Counted from the stretch's first letter, positions 23,798-31,737 are shown. The stretch is 34,306 nucleotides of DNA from Bacteroidales bacterium (GCA_024400775.1 JAKSMF010000006.1:1-34306); one strand, 5' to 3'. Translations and numbers: made by a program. The notes: a model not told the origin generated them from the letters alone.

Positions 23798-24556
23798 ATG
23801 CAAAGGAGACTTTTACTTTTATGTAATCCAGGATATGAAGAGTGTGGAAATTATGTTCCACAGGCTATTAAAATAATTGAAGCATATAAACAATATTTTC
23901 AAAGTTCAGTTGGGGGAGTGTGGTGTGACGATGAAATAGATGAAATGCCAAAACACCTTATTGGAATGGGACAAAATTATTGGCTTGCCAAAAAAATTGA
24001 ACAATACGACAAATTGGATTACTCAATAATTGTTTTTATTGGTCACGGAGGTTCTTTTGACAATTCAGATTATATTCAACTTTCAGGCGGAAAAGTGTTT
24101 GCAATAAAAGATTTGTATAGGAATGAAAATACGATAAAAAGAACTATTATAATTGACTCTTGTAGAAGTTACATTGAACCAAATATTTTTAATTTACTTT
24201 TAGAAACGCTTGAAAAAAACACCGAGGATTGCAGATATTTATACGATGAGATTATTAAAGATGCCGAGCTTCATTGTGAACTTTTACAAAGTACTCAATA
24301 TGGAGAACTCGCTAAAACAACAGAAACTGGCAGTGTTTTTTCGGATGCTTTTTTCAATGTGCTAAAAAAGAACATATCTCTTTGGAAAACAGAGGCATTA
24401 TCTAATCCTGAAAAACAGGTCGTCAAAACAATACAGGACATACTTGACCCAATAAGAACAGAAATGTCGATATATGGACAAGTCCCACAATACACCAGCA
24501 AATCACATTCTCATTTTCCAATTTTTGCTGTTAAAAGAGAAAGTGTTTTGATATAG
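23798..24556 (+). CDS. Caspase-like cysteine protease (peptidase C14 type)
   Basis: 252 residues. The caspase-fold hallmarks are in order: a first strand LLLLCNPGYEECG, the catalytic histidine in YSIIVFIGHGGS (His83), and the catalytic cysteine in TIIIDSCRSY (Cys122), 39 residues apart. An extension of about 120 residues follows, including GELAKTTETGSVFSDAFFNVL, a region where caspase-like proteins build substrate or activation loops. There is no signal peptide or membrane segment, so it acts in the cytosol. Its neighbour two genes upstream is a TIR-like protein. Caspase-like proteases activated by TIR-made nucleotides are known in type IV Thoeris, and this pair has the same logic, although homology to those proteins is untested. 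Confidence 0.82.
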   Translation: MQRRLLLLCNPGYEECGNYVPQAIKIIEAYKQYFQSSVGGVWCDDEIDEMPKHLIGMGQNYWLAKKIEQYDKLDYSIIVFIGHGGSFDNSDYIQLSGGKVFAIKDLYRNENTIKRTIIIDSCRSYIEPNIFNLLLETLEKNTEDCRYLYDEIIKDAELHCELLQSTQYGELAKTTETGSVFSDAFFNVLKKNISLWKTEALSNPEKQVVKTIQDILDPIRTEMSIYGQVPQYTSKSHSHFPIFAVKRESVLI

Positions 24557-24586
24557 TAAGTTGCTTTTTCAGATAGAATTATAACT

Positions 24587-24851
24587 ATGCAAACAAAGGA
24601 AAAAAACTTCGAGGCAGACATAGAGCATTACCTGCTCAACTATGGCGGATATATCAAGGGCAACCAAAGCACCTACGACAAGAAACGGGCGATTGATATG
24701 CCCGTGCTGTTGCAGTTCATTCAGACCACGCAACCAAAGGTCTGGCAACGCTATGTGAACCTCTATGGAGACAAGTCGGCAGACCAACTCTACAAGGTGT
24801 TCCAATCGGATGTCGCCTAATACGGATTGGTTCACGTTCTGCGTAACGGTG
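24587..24851 (+). pseudogene. hsdR: hsdR 5' fragment, about 88 codons with an internal stop
   Basis: Reads MQTKEKNFEADIEHYLLNYGGY and continues to DQLYKVFQSDVA, then TAA (24818-24820), then YGLVHVLRNGVK. It aligns over its whole length with the N-terminus of the intact HsdR (28711 on) at high but incomplete identity, so it is a diverged allele. The stop replaces an Asn codon. At 24852 it switches to the copy of the lipoprotein 3' end; the shared TCAAG in both parents marks a microhomology join. Confidence 0.92.
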
Positions 24852-25041
24852 TCAAGCAAATCTATTTGGATTACGACCCGCAATATGTTTTCTTTACGAT
24901 AGAGATGACGGCGAGCGACCCAATCGGGTATTCATACAACAAGGCGATATATGAAGAGGATATGAAAGGTAGATGGAATGCCATTAGAAAATAATAGGAA
25001 ATTATGGAAACCAAGGAAAAGAACTTTGAGACATTGAAGGA
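24852..25041. repeat. 190-bp direct repeat, copy B
   Basis: Perfect copy of 22255-22444. Here the lipoprotein part has no start and is a silent fragment. The stretch from 24557 to 25139 therefore holds no intact gene, only the hsdR fragment, this repeat and junction 3. Confidence 0.95.
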
Positions 25042-25096
25042 ATACAAGAAGTCCGTCATCTTTGAGTATGTGACGGGAAAGAGAGAAGTGGAGTAA
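25004..25096 (+). pseudogene. Junction 3: HsdR start fused to HsdS end (30 codons)
   Basis: Reads METKEKNFE then TLKEYKKSVIFEYVTGKREVE and a stop. The HsdR-start part is identical to junction 2 (it lies in the 190-bp repeat). The HsdS-end part carries its own synonymous differences (aagtccgtcatctttgag). It forms the left edge of the next cargo unit, 43 bp before the 588-residue gene. Confidence 0.85.
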
Positions 25097-25139
25097 TGAT
25101 GGATGTATTCACTTTAAAGCGAATTATATTTACTAAAAA

Positions 25140-26906
25140 ATGAGCATAAATAGTATAGATGATTTGAGGTTTTCTGAGAATGCCTATTTTTATAAAAGGA
25201 ATGGAGCACCTTTTACAAATAATAATATTGAAAAAATGTTCGCTGAAATCACTAGCGATAGTACTCGTTGTTTTTTAGTTAATATTGTGCGGGATAGTGT
25301 TTTATCTGATGTGGAATATTCCATAAGAGTTTTTAAAACGAACAAGAAAAAGCCATCCTTTATTAATCAGTACGACGAGTATTGGACAGAGCAAAAGATA
25401 GGATATTTCATTTTTATTGAATACCAAGAACACGTTGCTATCTTAAAAAAATATGCTTCAATTCCCAAAGAGATTAATGAAAAACTAGATCCAATTGACT
25501 ATAATTCTCTTGTGAATATGTTTACTAAATCGGATACGAATTTTCGTAAAATCACATTGCAGAATCTTGATGGCTCTGATTACGCATTGAGGAACAAAAG
25601 TTTTGAATCATTAGATTTGAGGAACAATATATCTCCAATAGGTTCTAATCGATATTATATCCGTTCAGTAAATGGAAATAATGGGAACGACAAATTTTCC
25701 GTTTCTCCAAATTCTTCTCGAATAAACGAATATATTTCAAGCAAAACAATTACAGAACTATGTGAATGGGTGAAAATGACTGTTGATAGAATTAATTCTA
25801 TTTGTACAAGTCAAGACAGTTTTCTTTCTGTTTTCGCAGAACCTGTTAATTTTCCGACAACGAATTCGGCACTTGAGCCATCTTCGATATTGATTTTTTA
25901 TAGCAAAATTCTTGAAATTGCAGAAAATGAAGACACGAAAATATTCCACCGAGGAAAAGAATTGACAAACAAAAGTTTGTTCTACAAATACATAGAAATG
26001 ATTTCTCGTTCTTTTGATGTTTGTAAAGAGGGGAAAACTTATAGAATTCCAAATTCGTTTTTGTTTGTTAAACAACAAAAAAATGGGTACAAATTGAAAA
26101 ATAAAACCTGGGATAACATTAGTTTTCAGTCTACTCCAAATGGAGAATATGATGGGACATTGTCTTCGTTCATAAATCAAAACTATCTATTCAATATTTA
26201 TTTTTCAGAACTAGAATACATTTATAGTAATAATAAGTTATTTAAAGATTCCAAGCTGCTTGCAAGTAAAGGTGTTTTTCTAGAATATCTACACGAGTTA
26301 AAAGAGTTAAATAATACTGAATATGAGAAGTTCTCTTTCCAAAGAGCCCATTCCATTCAAAACGAATGGGGAACGAAAAGTATCTTCAAGGTTGTAGAAG
26401 ATGAATTCCGAAACAATTATTCGTTTTTTATTTGTGATGATTTAGGAAAAGAATGGGCGGATCATATAGGCATTGGCAAGAGCAAAGTGTCTTTTTTTGT
26501 CTCCAAAAGCAAAAAATCAAAACATTCTGCTTCAGATTTTCAAGATGTGGTTGGACAAGCATTGAAAAATCTCGGTAACATGACACCCTCCCGAGCACAA
26601 TTGGACAATAAAAAGTCACTATGGCTCCAAAAATATTCCCAAACAGACATTAGTAGGTTTTGGTCGTCTGATAGCAATAACAATATTGATGATGCAATTT
26701 CTCTATGGTTGGAAAATATGTACAAACCTAATTACATCAAAGAGATGTGTTTGGTTGTCGATTTTTTATCCAAAGAAGAAATAAAAAAAAATATGGAATA
26801 TGCAGAACCCAAATCAGAAACGCTTCAAAGATTATGGATTATCTCATCATTCGTTCACGACTGTTTGGAATCCGGAGTGACCCCCAAAATATATTGTAAG
26901 CCATAA
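25140..26906 (+). CDS. Unknown 588-residue protein (RM cargo), possible C-terminal nuclease domain
   Basis: 588 residues, not recognised as a named family. No signal peptide or membrane segment. The N-terminal 200 residues are mixed alpha/beta and rich in Asn, Ser and Lys. The middle (about 200-390) is mainly helical. Around 430-490, FFICDDLGKEWADHIGI...VSFFVSKSKKSKHSASDFQDVVGQALKNLG has an acidic Asp-Asp-x-x-x-Glu-x-x-Asp cluster, a strand ending in Lys, and a Gln-containing helix. That order is compatible with a PD-(D/E)XK-type nuclease, but this is only a pattern reading. The gene is strongly AT-rich, unlike hsdM and hsdR. It lies between two hsdR/hsdS fragments, like the other cargo, and is a good candidate for a single-gene defense protein. 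Confidence 0.6.
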   Translation: MSINSIDDLRFSENAYFYKRNGAPFTNNNIEKMFAEITSDSTRCFLVNIVRDSVLSDVEYSIRVFKTNKKKPSFINQYDEYWTEQKIGYFIFIEYQEHVAILKKYASIPKEINEKLDPIDYNSLVNMFTKSDTNFRKITLQNLDGSDYALRNKSFESLDLRNNISPIGSNRYYIRSVNGNNGNDKFSVSPNSSRINEYISSKTITELCEWVKMTVDRINSICTSQDSFLSVFAEPVNFPTTNSALEPSSILIFYSKILEIAENEDTKIFHRGKELTNKSLFYKYIEMISRSFDVCKEGKTYRIPNSFLFVKQQKNGYKLKNKTWDNISFQSTPNGEYDGTLSSFINQNYLFNIYFSELEYIYSNNKLFKDSKLLASKGVFLEYLHELKELNNTEYEKFSFQRAHSIQNEWGTKSIFKVVEDEFRNNYSFFICDDLGKEWADHIGIGKSKVSFFVSKSKKSKHSASDFQDVVGQALKNLGNMTPSRAQLDNKKSLWLQKYSQTDISRFWSSDSNNNIDDAISLWLENMYKPNYIKEMCLVVDFLSKEEIKKNMEYAEPKSETLQRLWIISSFVHDCLESGVTPKIYCKP

Positions 26907-26911
26907 TATAA

Positions 26912-26996
26912 ATGCAAACCAAGGAAAAGAACTTCGAGCAAGACATTGAAACCTACCTTCTCAACGAAGGCGGCTATGTAAAAGGCGACCAAAGCA
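26912..26996 (+). pseudogene. hsdR: hsdR 5' fragment, 28 codons
   Basis: Reads MQTKEKNFEQDIETYLLNEGGY then VKGDQS. Bases 26931-26972 are nearly identical to the start region of the intact hsdR at 28713 on. After 26996 the sequence departs into the repeats upstream of the ATPase gene, so the fragment is the left stump left when the ATPase unit entered, or was captured at, the hsdR 5' end. Confidence 0.9.
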
Positions 26997-27010
26997 GGGA
27001 ATATAATAAA

Positions 27011-27084
27011 ATCCGGGGTCGCGGTATGTGTTTCGCTTTAGAATTTCGGGGTCACGGTATATTTTTCGTAAAAAGATTTCGGGG
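27011..27084. repeat. Three imperfect 33-bp-spaced repeats upstream of the ATPase gene
   Basis: The unit ATTTCGGGGTCACGGTAT occurs at 27043-27060, in a variant at 27011-27027 (atccggggtcgcggtat) and as a partial at 27076-27084 (atttcgggg). Starts are about 33 bp apart, close to three helical turns, as in operators that bind a protein repeatedly on one DNA face. Confidence 0.75.
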
Positions 27085-27099
27085 AAAATGTTTTTTTAC

Positions 27100-27107
27100 T
27101 ACTTTTG
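27100..27107 (+). promoter_or_regulatory. -7 box (TACTTTTG) for the ATPase gene
   Basis: ACTACTTTTGCAGC matches TAnnTTTG, 20 bp before the ATPase start codon and directly after the repeats. This gives the ATPase its own promoter instead of reading through from the hsd operon. Confidence 0.7.
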
Positions 27108-27127
27108 CAGCATAATTCTCAAATCAA

Positions 27128-28459
27128 ATGGAGCACATATTCAAACGCAAACTATATGATAAACTGTTAGCTTGGAAGAATCTTCGTCCAGGAAAGACTG
27201 CCCTCTTGATAGAAGGAGCGCGCCGCGTAGGAAAATCCACATTGGTGACACATTTCGCCCAACAAGAATACGAGTCTTTCATCTTGATTGATTTTAATAA
27301 AGTTGGATCAGACATAAAAAGCCTCTTCGAGAATTTAATGGACCTAAATTCCATCTTTTTAAAATTACAACAAACTTACCAGACCATACTCAAACCTCGC
27401 AAATCACTTATCATTTTCGATGAAGTTCAAAAATGTCCGTTAGCACGGCAGGCCATCAAATATTTGGTTCAAGATGGGCGCTACGACTATATTGAAACGG
27501 GTTCGCTTATTAGCATTAAGAGCAGCGTCAGCGATATTACACTTCCAAGTGAGGAAGAGCGTGTCACGATGTATCCGATGGATTATGAGGAATTTTTGTG
27601 GGCGCAAGGAGATGATGCCTCCATTCCCATTCTGCAACAATTCTATCAAACAAAAACACCTTTGCAGCAAGCTCATCGTTCTGCATTGCAAAACTTCAGG
27701 CTTTACATGCTTGTCGGAGGTATGCCCCAAGCTGTTGACGAATACATATCAACAAACAACCTCAGTCTTGTAGATCAGGTCAAACGCAATATCCTACAAC
27801 TATATGCTGACGATTTCAATAAAATAGACCCTTCGGGACGAATAGAAAAACTATTCCTTAATATCCCTTCACAGTTAAGCAACCAAATTTCTCGCTATCA
27901 ACCATTTCCCATTGTTGGTCAAGTGGAAGACAAAAAAATGGCACAACTGCTCAAAGACCTTGAAGACAGCAAGACGGTGCTTTTCTGCTATCATTCCAAT
28001 GATCCAAATGTGGGCATGTCTCTCAGCAAAGATTCCTCCCGCTACAAATTGTTTTTGGCTGACACAGGATTGTTCATCACACTTTGTTTTTGGGATAAAG
28101 ATTATACAGAGAATGTCATATATGAAAAATTACTCTTCAACCGATTGGAAGCAAATTTGGGGTATGTTTATGAAAATATGGTAGCACAAATGCTTGCCGC
28201 ATCAGGCAACAAGCTGTTTTATTATACATTTCCTAAGGATCCGAAACACAATTACGAAATTGACTTTCTCATATCCAAAGGCAAAAATGTCTGTCCGATT
28301 GAGGTGAAATCTTCCGGTTATCGCACACATACCTCATTAGATGCCTTCTGCGACAAATTCGCCAACCGCGTATCAGAACGATATTTGATATATACTAAAG
28401 ACTTACAGCAAAGCGACAAAATCACACTTCTACCAGTTTATATGACGGGACTGATTTAA
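27128..28459 (+). CDS. AAA_14/DUF4143 family ATPase
   Basis: 443 residues. The AAA domain has Walker A GARRVGKST (30-38) and Walker B LIIFDEVQ (94-101), then the sensor-like region YIETGSLISIK and YPMDYEEFLWA typical of this family. The C-terminal DUF4143 part (about 225-443) contains EIDFLI (Asp379) and CPIEVKSS (Glu392, Lys394), a degenerate PD-(D/E)XK-like core. Such ATPases are very numerous in Bacteroidales, of unknown role, sometimes considered mobile or toxin-like. The start at 27128 follows a -7 box by 20 bp. It is bracketed by short direct repeats on both sides and has different codon usage from hsdR, so it looks like a self-contained unit placed between an hsdR stump and hsdR. Confidence 0.9.
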   Translation: MEHIFKRKLYDKLLAWKNLRPGKTALLIEGARRVGKSTLVTHFAQQEYESFILIDFNKVGSDIKSLFENLMDLNSIFLKLQQTYQTILKPRKSLIIFDEVQKCPLARQAIKYLVQDGRYDYIETGSLISIKSSVSDITLPSEEERVTMYPMDYEEFLWAQGDDASIPILQQFYQTKTPLQQAHRSALQNFRLYMLVGGMPQAVDEYISTNNLSLVDQVKRNILQLYADDFNKIDPSGRIEKLFLNIPSQLSNQISRYQPFPIVGQVEDKKMAQLLKDLEDSKTVLFCYHSNDPNVGMSLSKDSSRYKLFLADTGLFITLCFWDKDYTENVIYEKLLFNRLEANLGYVYENMVAQMLAASGNKLFYYTFPKDPKHNYEIDFLISKGKNVCPIEVKSSGYRTHTSLDAFCDKFANRVSERYLIYTKDLQQSDKITLLPVYMTGLI

Positions 28460-28471
28460 CGTTTGTTGCTT

Positions 28472-28511
28472 TCCACATTTCACGGAATTAAAATCCACAT
28501 TTCACGGAATT
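28472..28511. repeat. 18-bp direct repeat pair upstream of hsdR
   Basis: TCCACATTTCACGGAATT occurs at 28472-28489 and 28494-28511, exactly 22 bp apart (two helical turns), ending 3 bp before a -7 box. It recalls the ATTTCGGGGTCACGG repeats before the ATPase gene. It could be an operator for the promoter that follows. The remaining part of 28460-28653 shows no gene. Confidence 0.85.
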
Positions 28512-28514
28512 TCG

Positions 28515-28522
28515 TATTTTTG
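28515..28522 (+). promoter_or_regulatory. -7 box (TATTTTTG) upstream of hsdR
   Basis: CGTATTTTTGCATT matches TAnnTTTG exactly. A start near 28530 would give a leader of about 125 nt before the hsdR ATG. hsdR thus appears to be transcribed apart from hsdM and hsdS. Confidence 0.65.
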
Positions 28523-28653
28523 CATTCCAGATAATCTTGAAAAGATGTGAATTATTTTTATGAAGATAAAGATTTACAATAAGTTATCAGATTGAACGAA
28601 GTCGCGTAGTGCCGACGCTGTATATGACCCCATTGATATAAAAAACGATACTT

Positions 28654-31600
28654 ATGGAAATTAGCTATACATCTTATAAAACCACCCTTCACCCGAAAGA
28701 TCGGCTCAAGGAAAAAAACTTCGAGCAAGACATTGAAACCTACCTTCTCAACGAAGGCGGTTACATCAAAGGAGACCAAAGCACCTACGACAAGAAGCGG
28801 GCGATTGATATGCCCGTGCTGTTGCAGTTCATTCAGAACACACAGCCGAAGGTGTGGCAACGCTATGTGAACCTTTATGGCGAAAAGTCGAGCGACCAGC
28901 TCTACAAGGTTTTCCAACAAGATGTCGCCAACTACGGTTTGGTTCACGTCCTGCGAAACGGTATCAAGGACAGGGGCGTGGCCATCAGGTTCTGCTACTT
29001 CAAACCGAGCAGCAATCTCAATCAGGACCTGGTGGACCGCTACAACGCCAACATCCTGCAATGCACCCGGCAGTTCGCCTATTCCACGCAGAATCACAAC
29101 ACCCTTGATATGGTGCTTTCCGTGAACGGCATTCCCGTAATTGCCCTGGAACTGAAAAACCAGCTCACCGGACAGACGGTCGCCAATGCCAAGCATCAGT
29201 TTATGTACGACCGCGACCCGAAGGAGCTTATCTTCAACTTCAACACCCGCATTCTCGCCTACTTTGCCGTTGACCTCTACGAAGTGGCAATGACCACCCA
29301 GCTGCAAGGCGACAAAACCCGCTTCCTTCCGTTCAACCAAGGCAGCAACGGAGCGGGCAACATCGGCGACGGCGGCAATCCTGAAAATCCCAATGGCTAT
29401 TCAACCTCATACCTTTGGGAACGTGTGCTGCATCGTGAGATGCTGCTATCTTTGTTGCAACGATACATCTCCAAGATTACGGAAGAAAAAATTTCTCTCG
29501 TAAAAGGCAAGCAGGAGAAGAAGAAAAAGACCTTCCTGATTTTCCCCCGCTATCACCAGTTGGACGTGGTGGAGAAACTCATTGCCGACACCAAGGCGAG
29601 CAAGGAGGGAAAGAACTATCTGTTGCAGCATTCGGCGGGCAGCGGCAAGTCCAATTCGATTGCGTGGCTGTGCTACCGTCTGGCTTCCCTTCACAACGAC
29701 TTGGACAAGGAAATGTTCCAAACCGTTTTCGTGGTAACGGACAGACGAGTGCTCAACTCCCAACTTCAATCCACCATTCTTGGATTCGAGCATTTAGAAG
29801 GCCAGATTGAAACCATCACCGACAACGACAACTCCTCCAAACTCAAGGATGCCATCAACGACAAGAAGCGCATCATCATCACCACTTTGCACAGATTCCC
29901 GATTATCTATAAAGAGTTGGACGAACACATCGGCAAGAACTTCGCCATTATTGTGGATGAGGCGCACAGTTCGCAATCGGGCAAAAGTGCCGAGAAACTG
30001 AAGGCGGCATTGGCGGATACCGACGAGGCATTGAAGGAAATGGCGGAAATCGAGGAAAAAACGGAGGAGGAAATCAAGGACGAAATGGACTTGATGACCG
30101 AAACACTGCTCACGCAAGGCCAGCACAAGAACCTATACTTCTACGCCTTCACCGCCACCCCGAAGCCCAAGACTTTGGAAACTTTCGGTGTGAAGACCGC
30201 CAAAGGATACGATGCTTTTCACCACTATTCAATGCGGCAGGCCATTGACGAAGAATTTATTTTGGACGTACTTCAATTCTACACCACCATAGAAACCTCC
30301 TACGAAATTGCCAAGTCCGTTGAGGAAAATCCCGAATACGAGGAACCGCCAGCGACACGGGCGGTCAAGGCCTACCACGACAATCACGAATTTGTGGTCA
30401 ATCAGATGGTGGAAGTGATGGTGGAGAAGTTCCGTGAAATCACTTTGAACAAGATTGGCGGCAACGCAAAGGCGATGGTGGTGTCGCCATCACGCGCCCA
30501 CGCCGTCCGATTCTACTTTGCAATGAAAGACTATTGTAAGAAGAAGGGCTATGACGAAGTGAAACCTTTGGTTGCGTTCAGCGGCACGGTGAAGTACAAC
30601 GAAACCGAATACACCGAAAGCCAAATCAACTCGGCGGACGGACAGAAGATTACGGAGGCGAAACTCCCCTTGTTCTTCGCTTCAGAAATGTACAACATTC
30701 TGATTGTAGCCGACAAATATCAGACGGGGTTCGACGAACCTTTGCTCCATACGATGTTCGTGAACAAGAAACTCAAAGGAGTGAAGGCGGTGCAGACACT
30801 TTCCCGCCTGAACCGCAGCTGCGCTGGCAAGAACGACACCTACGTTTTGGATTTCGTGAACGATACGGAAAGTATCAAGCAGTCCTTCCAACCCTTCTTC
30901 GAGGACACGCTGTTGGAGGAAGGCGTGGATGTCAATATGGTTTACAAATATCTGAACGATATCCAGCAATACCATTTGTGGAATCAGGATGACGAGGAGA
31001 AGGTTTACGGGATATACAGCACCAAGAAACAGAGCAGCACCGATATGGGCAAGTTGGCGGGGGCGTTCAAATCCATAATGGCGGCATACGAAGACCTATT
31101 GATAGAGGACAAGTTCAAAATTCGTTTCCTTATCCGCAACTTCAACCGTTTCTACGCCTATATGGCACAGGTCGTCCGCACATTTGACAAAGAGTTATAC
31201 AAGACCTACGTCTTCACCGAACTGCTTTACAAGTTGCTGCCGAAGAACGCACACGAGAAGGTGGACTTGACCAACAAACTTGCCCTAATCAACAACAAGC
31301 TGACGGAAACTTTCAGCGGCAGCATTCAGTTGGAACACGGTAAGAACAAGGTCAAGGCGGAGAATGGCGGCAAGGGGGCTTTCAAGGAGGAGAAGCGTGA
31401 TTTGTTGGCGAACATCATCGACAAAATCAACCTGATGTACGCAGGTCAGTTCACTGAAGCGGACAGGGTAATTGTGGAAACCATTTTCGACAGGATGAGC
31501 AAGAGCAATGCCGCATTGAAGAAGCAGGCAAAGAACACCGATGCCGCTATGTTCGCATCGGCAATCTTCCCGAAGGCGTTTCAGGAAATCGCCCAGCAGT

Positions 31601-31716
31601 GCTATATGGAATCAATGGACGCATTCGCCAAGCTGTTTGAGGACCCGCAATTCTACGAGAGAGTGATGAAGGAGATGGCGGAGGCAATGTATTTGCGGCT
31701 GCGAAACGGTAAGTAA
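28654..31716 (+). CDS. hsdR: Type I restriction endonuclease subunit R
   Basis: 1020 residues. The N-terminal nuclease domain carries Asp152 (TLDMVLS) and Glu166-x-Lys168 (IALELKNQ). The SF2 translocase has Walker A LLQHSAGSGKSNS (Gly331-Lys332), the DEAH-like box VDEAHSSQSG (434-443), motif III FTATPKPKTLETFG, and motifs V and VI in KYQTGFDEPLLHTMFVNK and QTLSRLNRSCAGKND. A helical C-terminal part binds the methylase core. It translocates and cuts unmodified DNA. The first 18 residues (MEISYTSYKTTLHPKDRL) are not those of the other hsdR 5' copies in this window, which begin M-x-TKEKNFE. The 5' end was evidently rebuilt when the ATPase unit was inserted. Otherwise full length and intact. Confidence 0.95.
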   Translation: MEISYTSYKTTLHPKDRLKEKNFEQDIETYLLNEGGYIKGDQSTYDKKRAIDMPVLLQFIQNTQPKVWQRYVNLYGEKSSDQLYKVFQQDVANYGLVHVLRNGIKDRGVAIRFCYFKPSSNLNQDLVDRYNANILQCTRQFAYSTQNHNTLDMVLSVNGIPVIALELKNQLTGQTVANAKHQFMYDRDPKELIFNFNTRILAYFAVDLYEVAMTTQLQGDKTRFLPFNQGSNGAGNIGDGGNPENPNGYSTSYLWERVLHREMLLSLLQRYISKITEEKISLVKGKQEKKKKTFLIFPRYHQLDVVEKLIADTKASKEGKNYLLQHSAGSGKSNSIAWLCYRLASLHNDLDKEMFQTVFVVTDRRVLNSQLQSTILGFEHLEGQIETITDNDNSSKLKDAINDKKRIIITTLHRFPIIYKELDEHIGKNFAIIVDEAHSSQSGKSAEKLKAALADTDEALKEMAEIEEKTEEEIKDEMDLMTETLLTQGQHKNLYFYAFTATPKPKTLETFGVKTAKGYDAFHHYSMRQAIDEEFILDVLQFYTTIETSYEIAKSVEENPEYEEPPATRAVKAYHDNHEFVVNQMVEVMVEKFREITLNKIGGNAKAMVVSPSRAHAVRFYFAMKDYCKKKGYDEVKPLVAFSGTVKYNETEYTESQINSADGQKITEAKLPLFFASEMYNILIVADKYQTGFDEPLLHTMFVNKKLKGVKAVQTLSRLNRSCAGKNDTYVLDFVNDTESIKQSFQPFFEDTLLEEGVDVNMVYKYLNDIQQYHLWNQDDEEKVYGIYSTKKQSSTDMGKLAGAFKSIMAAYEDLLIEDKFKIRFLIRNFNRFYAYMAQVVRTFDKELYKTYVFTELLYKLLPKNAHEKVDLTNKLALINNKLTETFSGSIQLEHGKNKVKAENGGKGAFKEEKRDLLANIIDKINLMYAGQFTEADRVIVETIFDRMSKSNAALKKQAKNTDAAMFASAIFPKAFQEIAQQCYMESMDAFAKLFEDPQFYERVMKEMAEAMYLRLRNGK

Positions 31717-31737
31717 TTATCGTTTGAATTGATAAGG

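Noticed and set aside
24587-24820. A separate small gene of 77 codons
   Set aside because: It is a diverged copy of the HsdR N-terminus ending at a stop that replaces an Asn codon, with the homology continuing past the stop.
26912-27115. A separate small gene of 67 codons
   Set aside because: Only the first 28 codons are HsdR-like; the rest is translation of the repeats upstream of the ATPase promoter.
28558-29340. Minus-strand 260-codon open frame
   Set aside because: Antisense to the hsdR 5' region; the plus strand encodes the conserved nuclease domain there.
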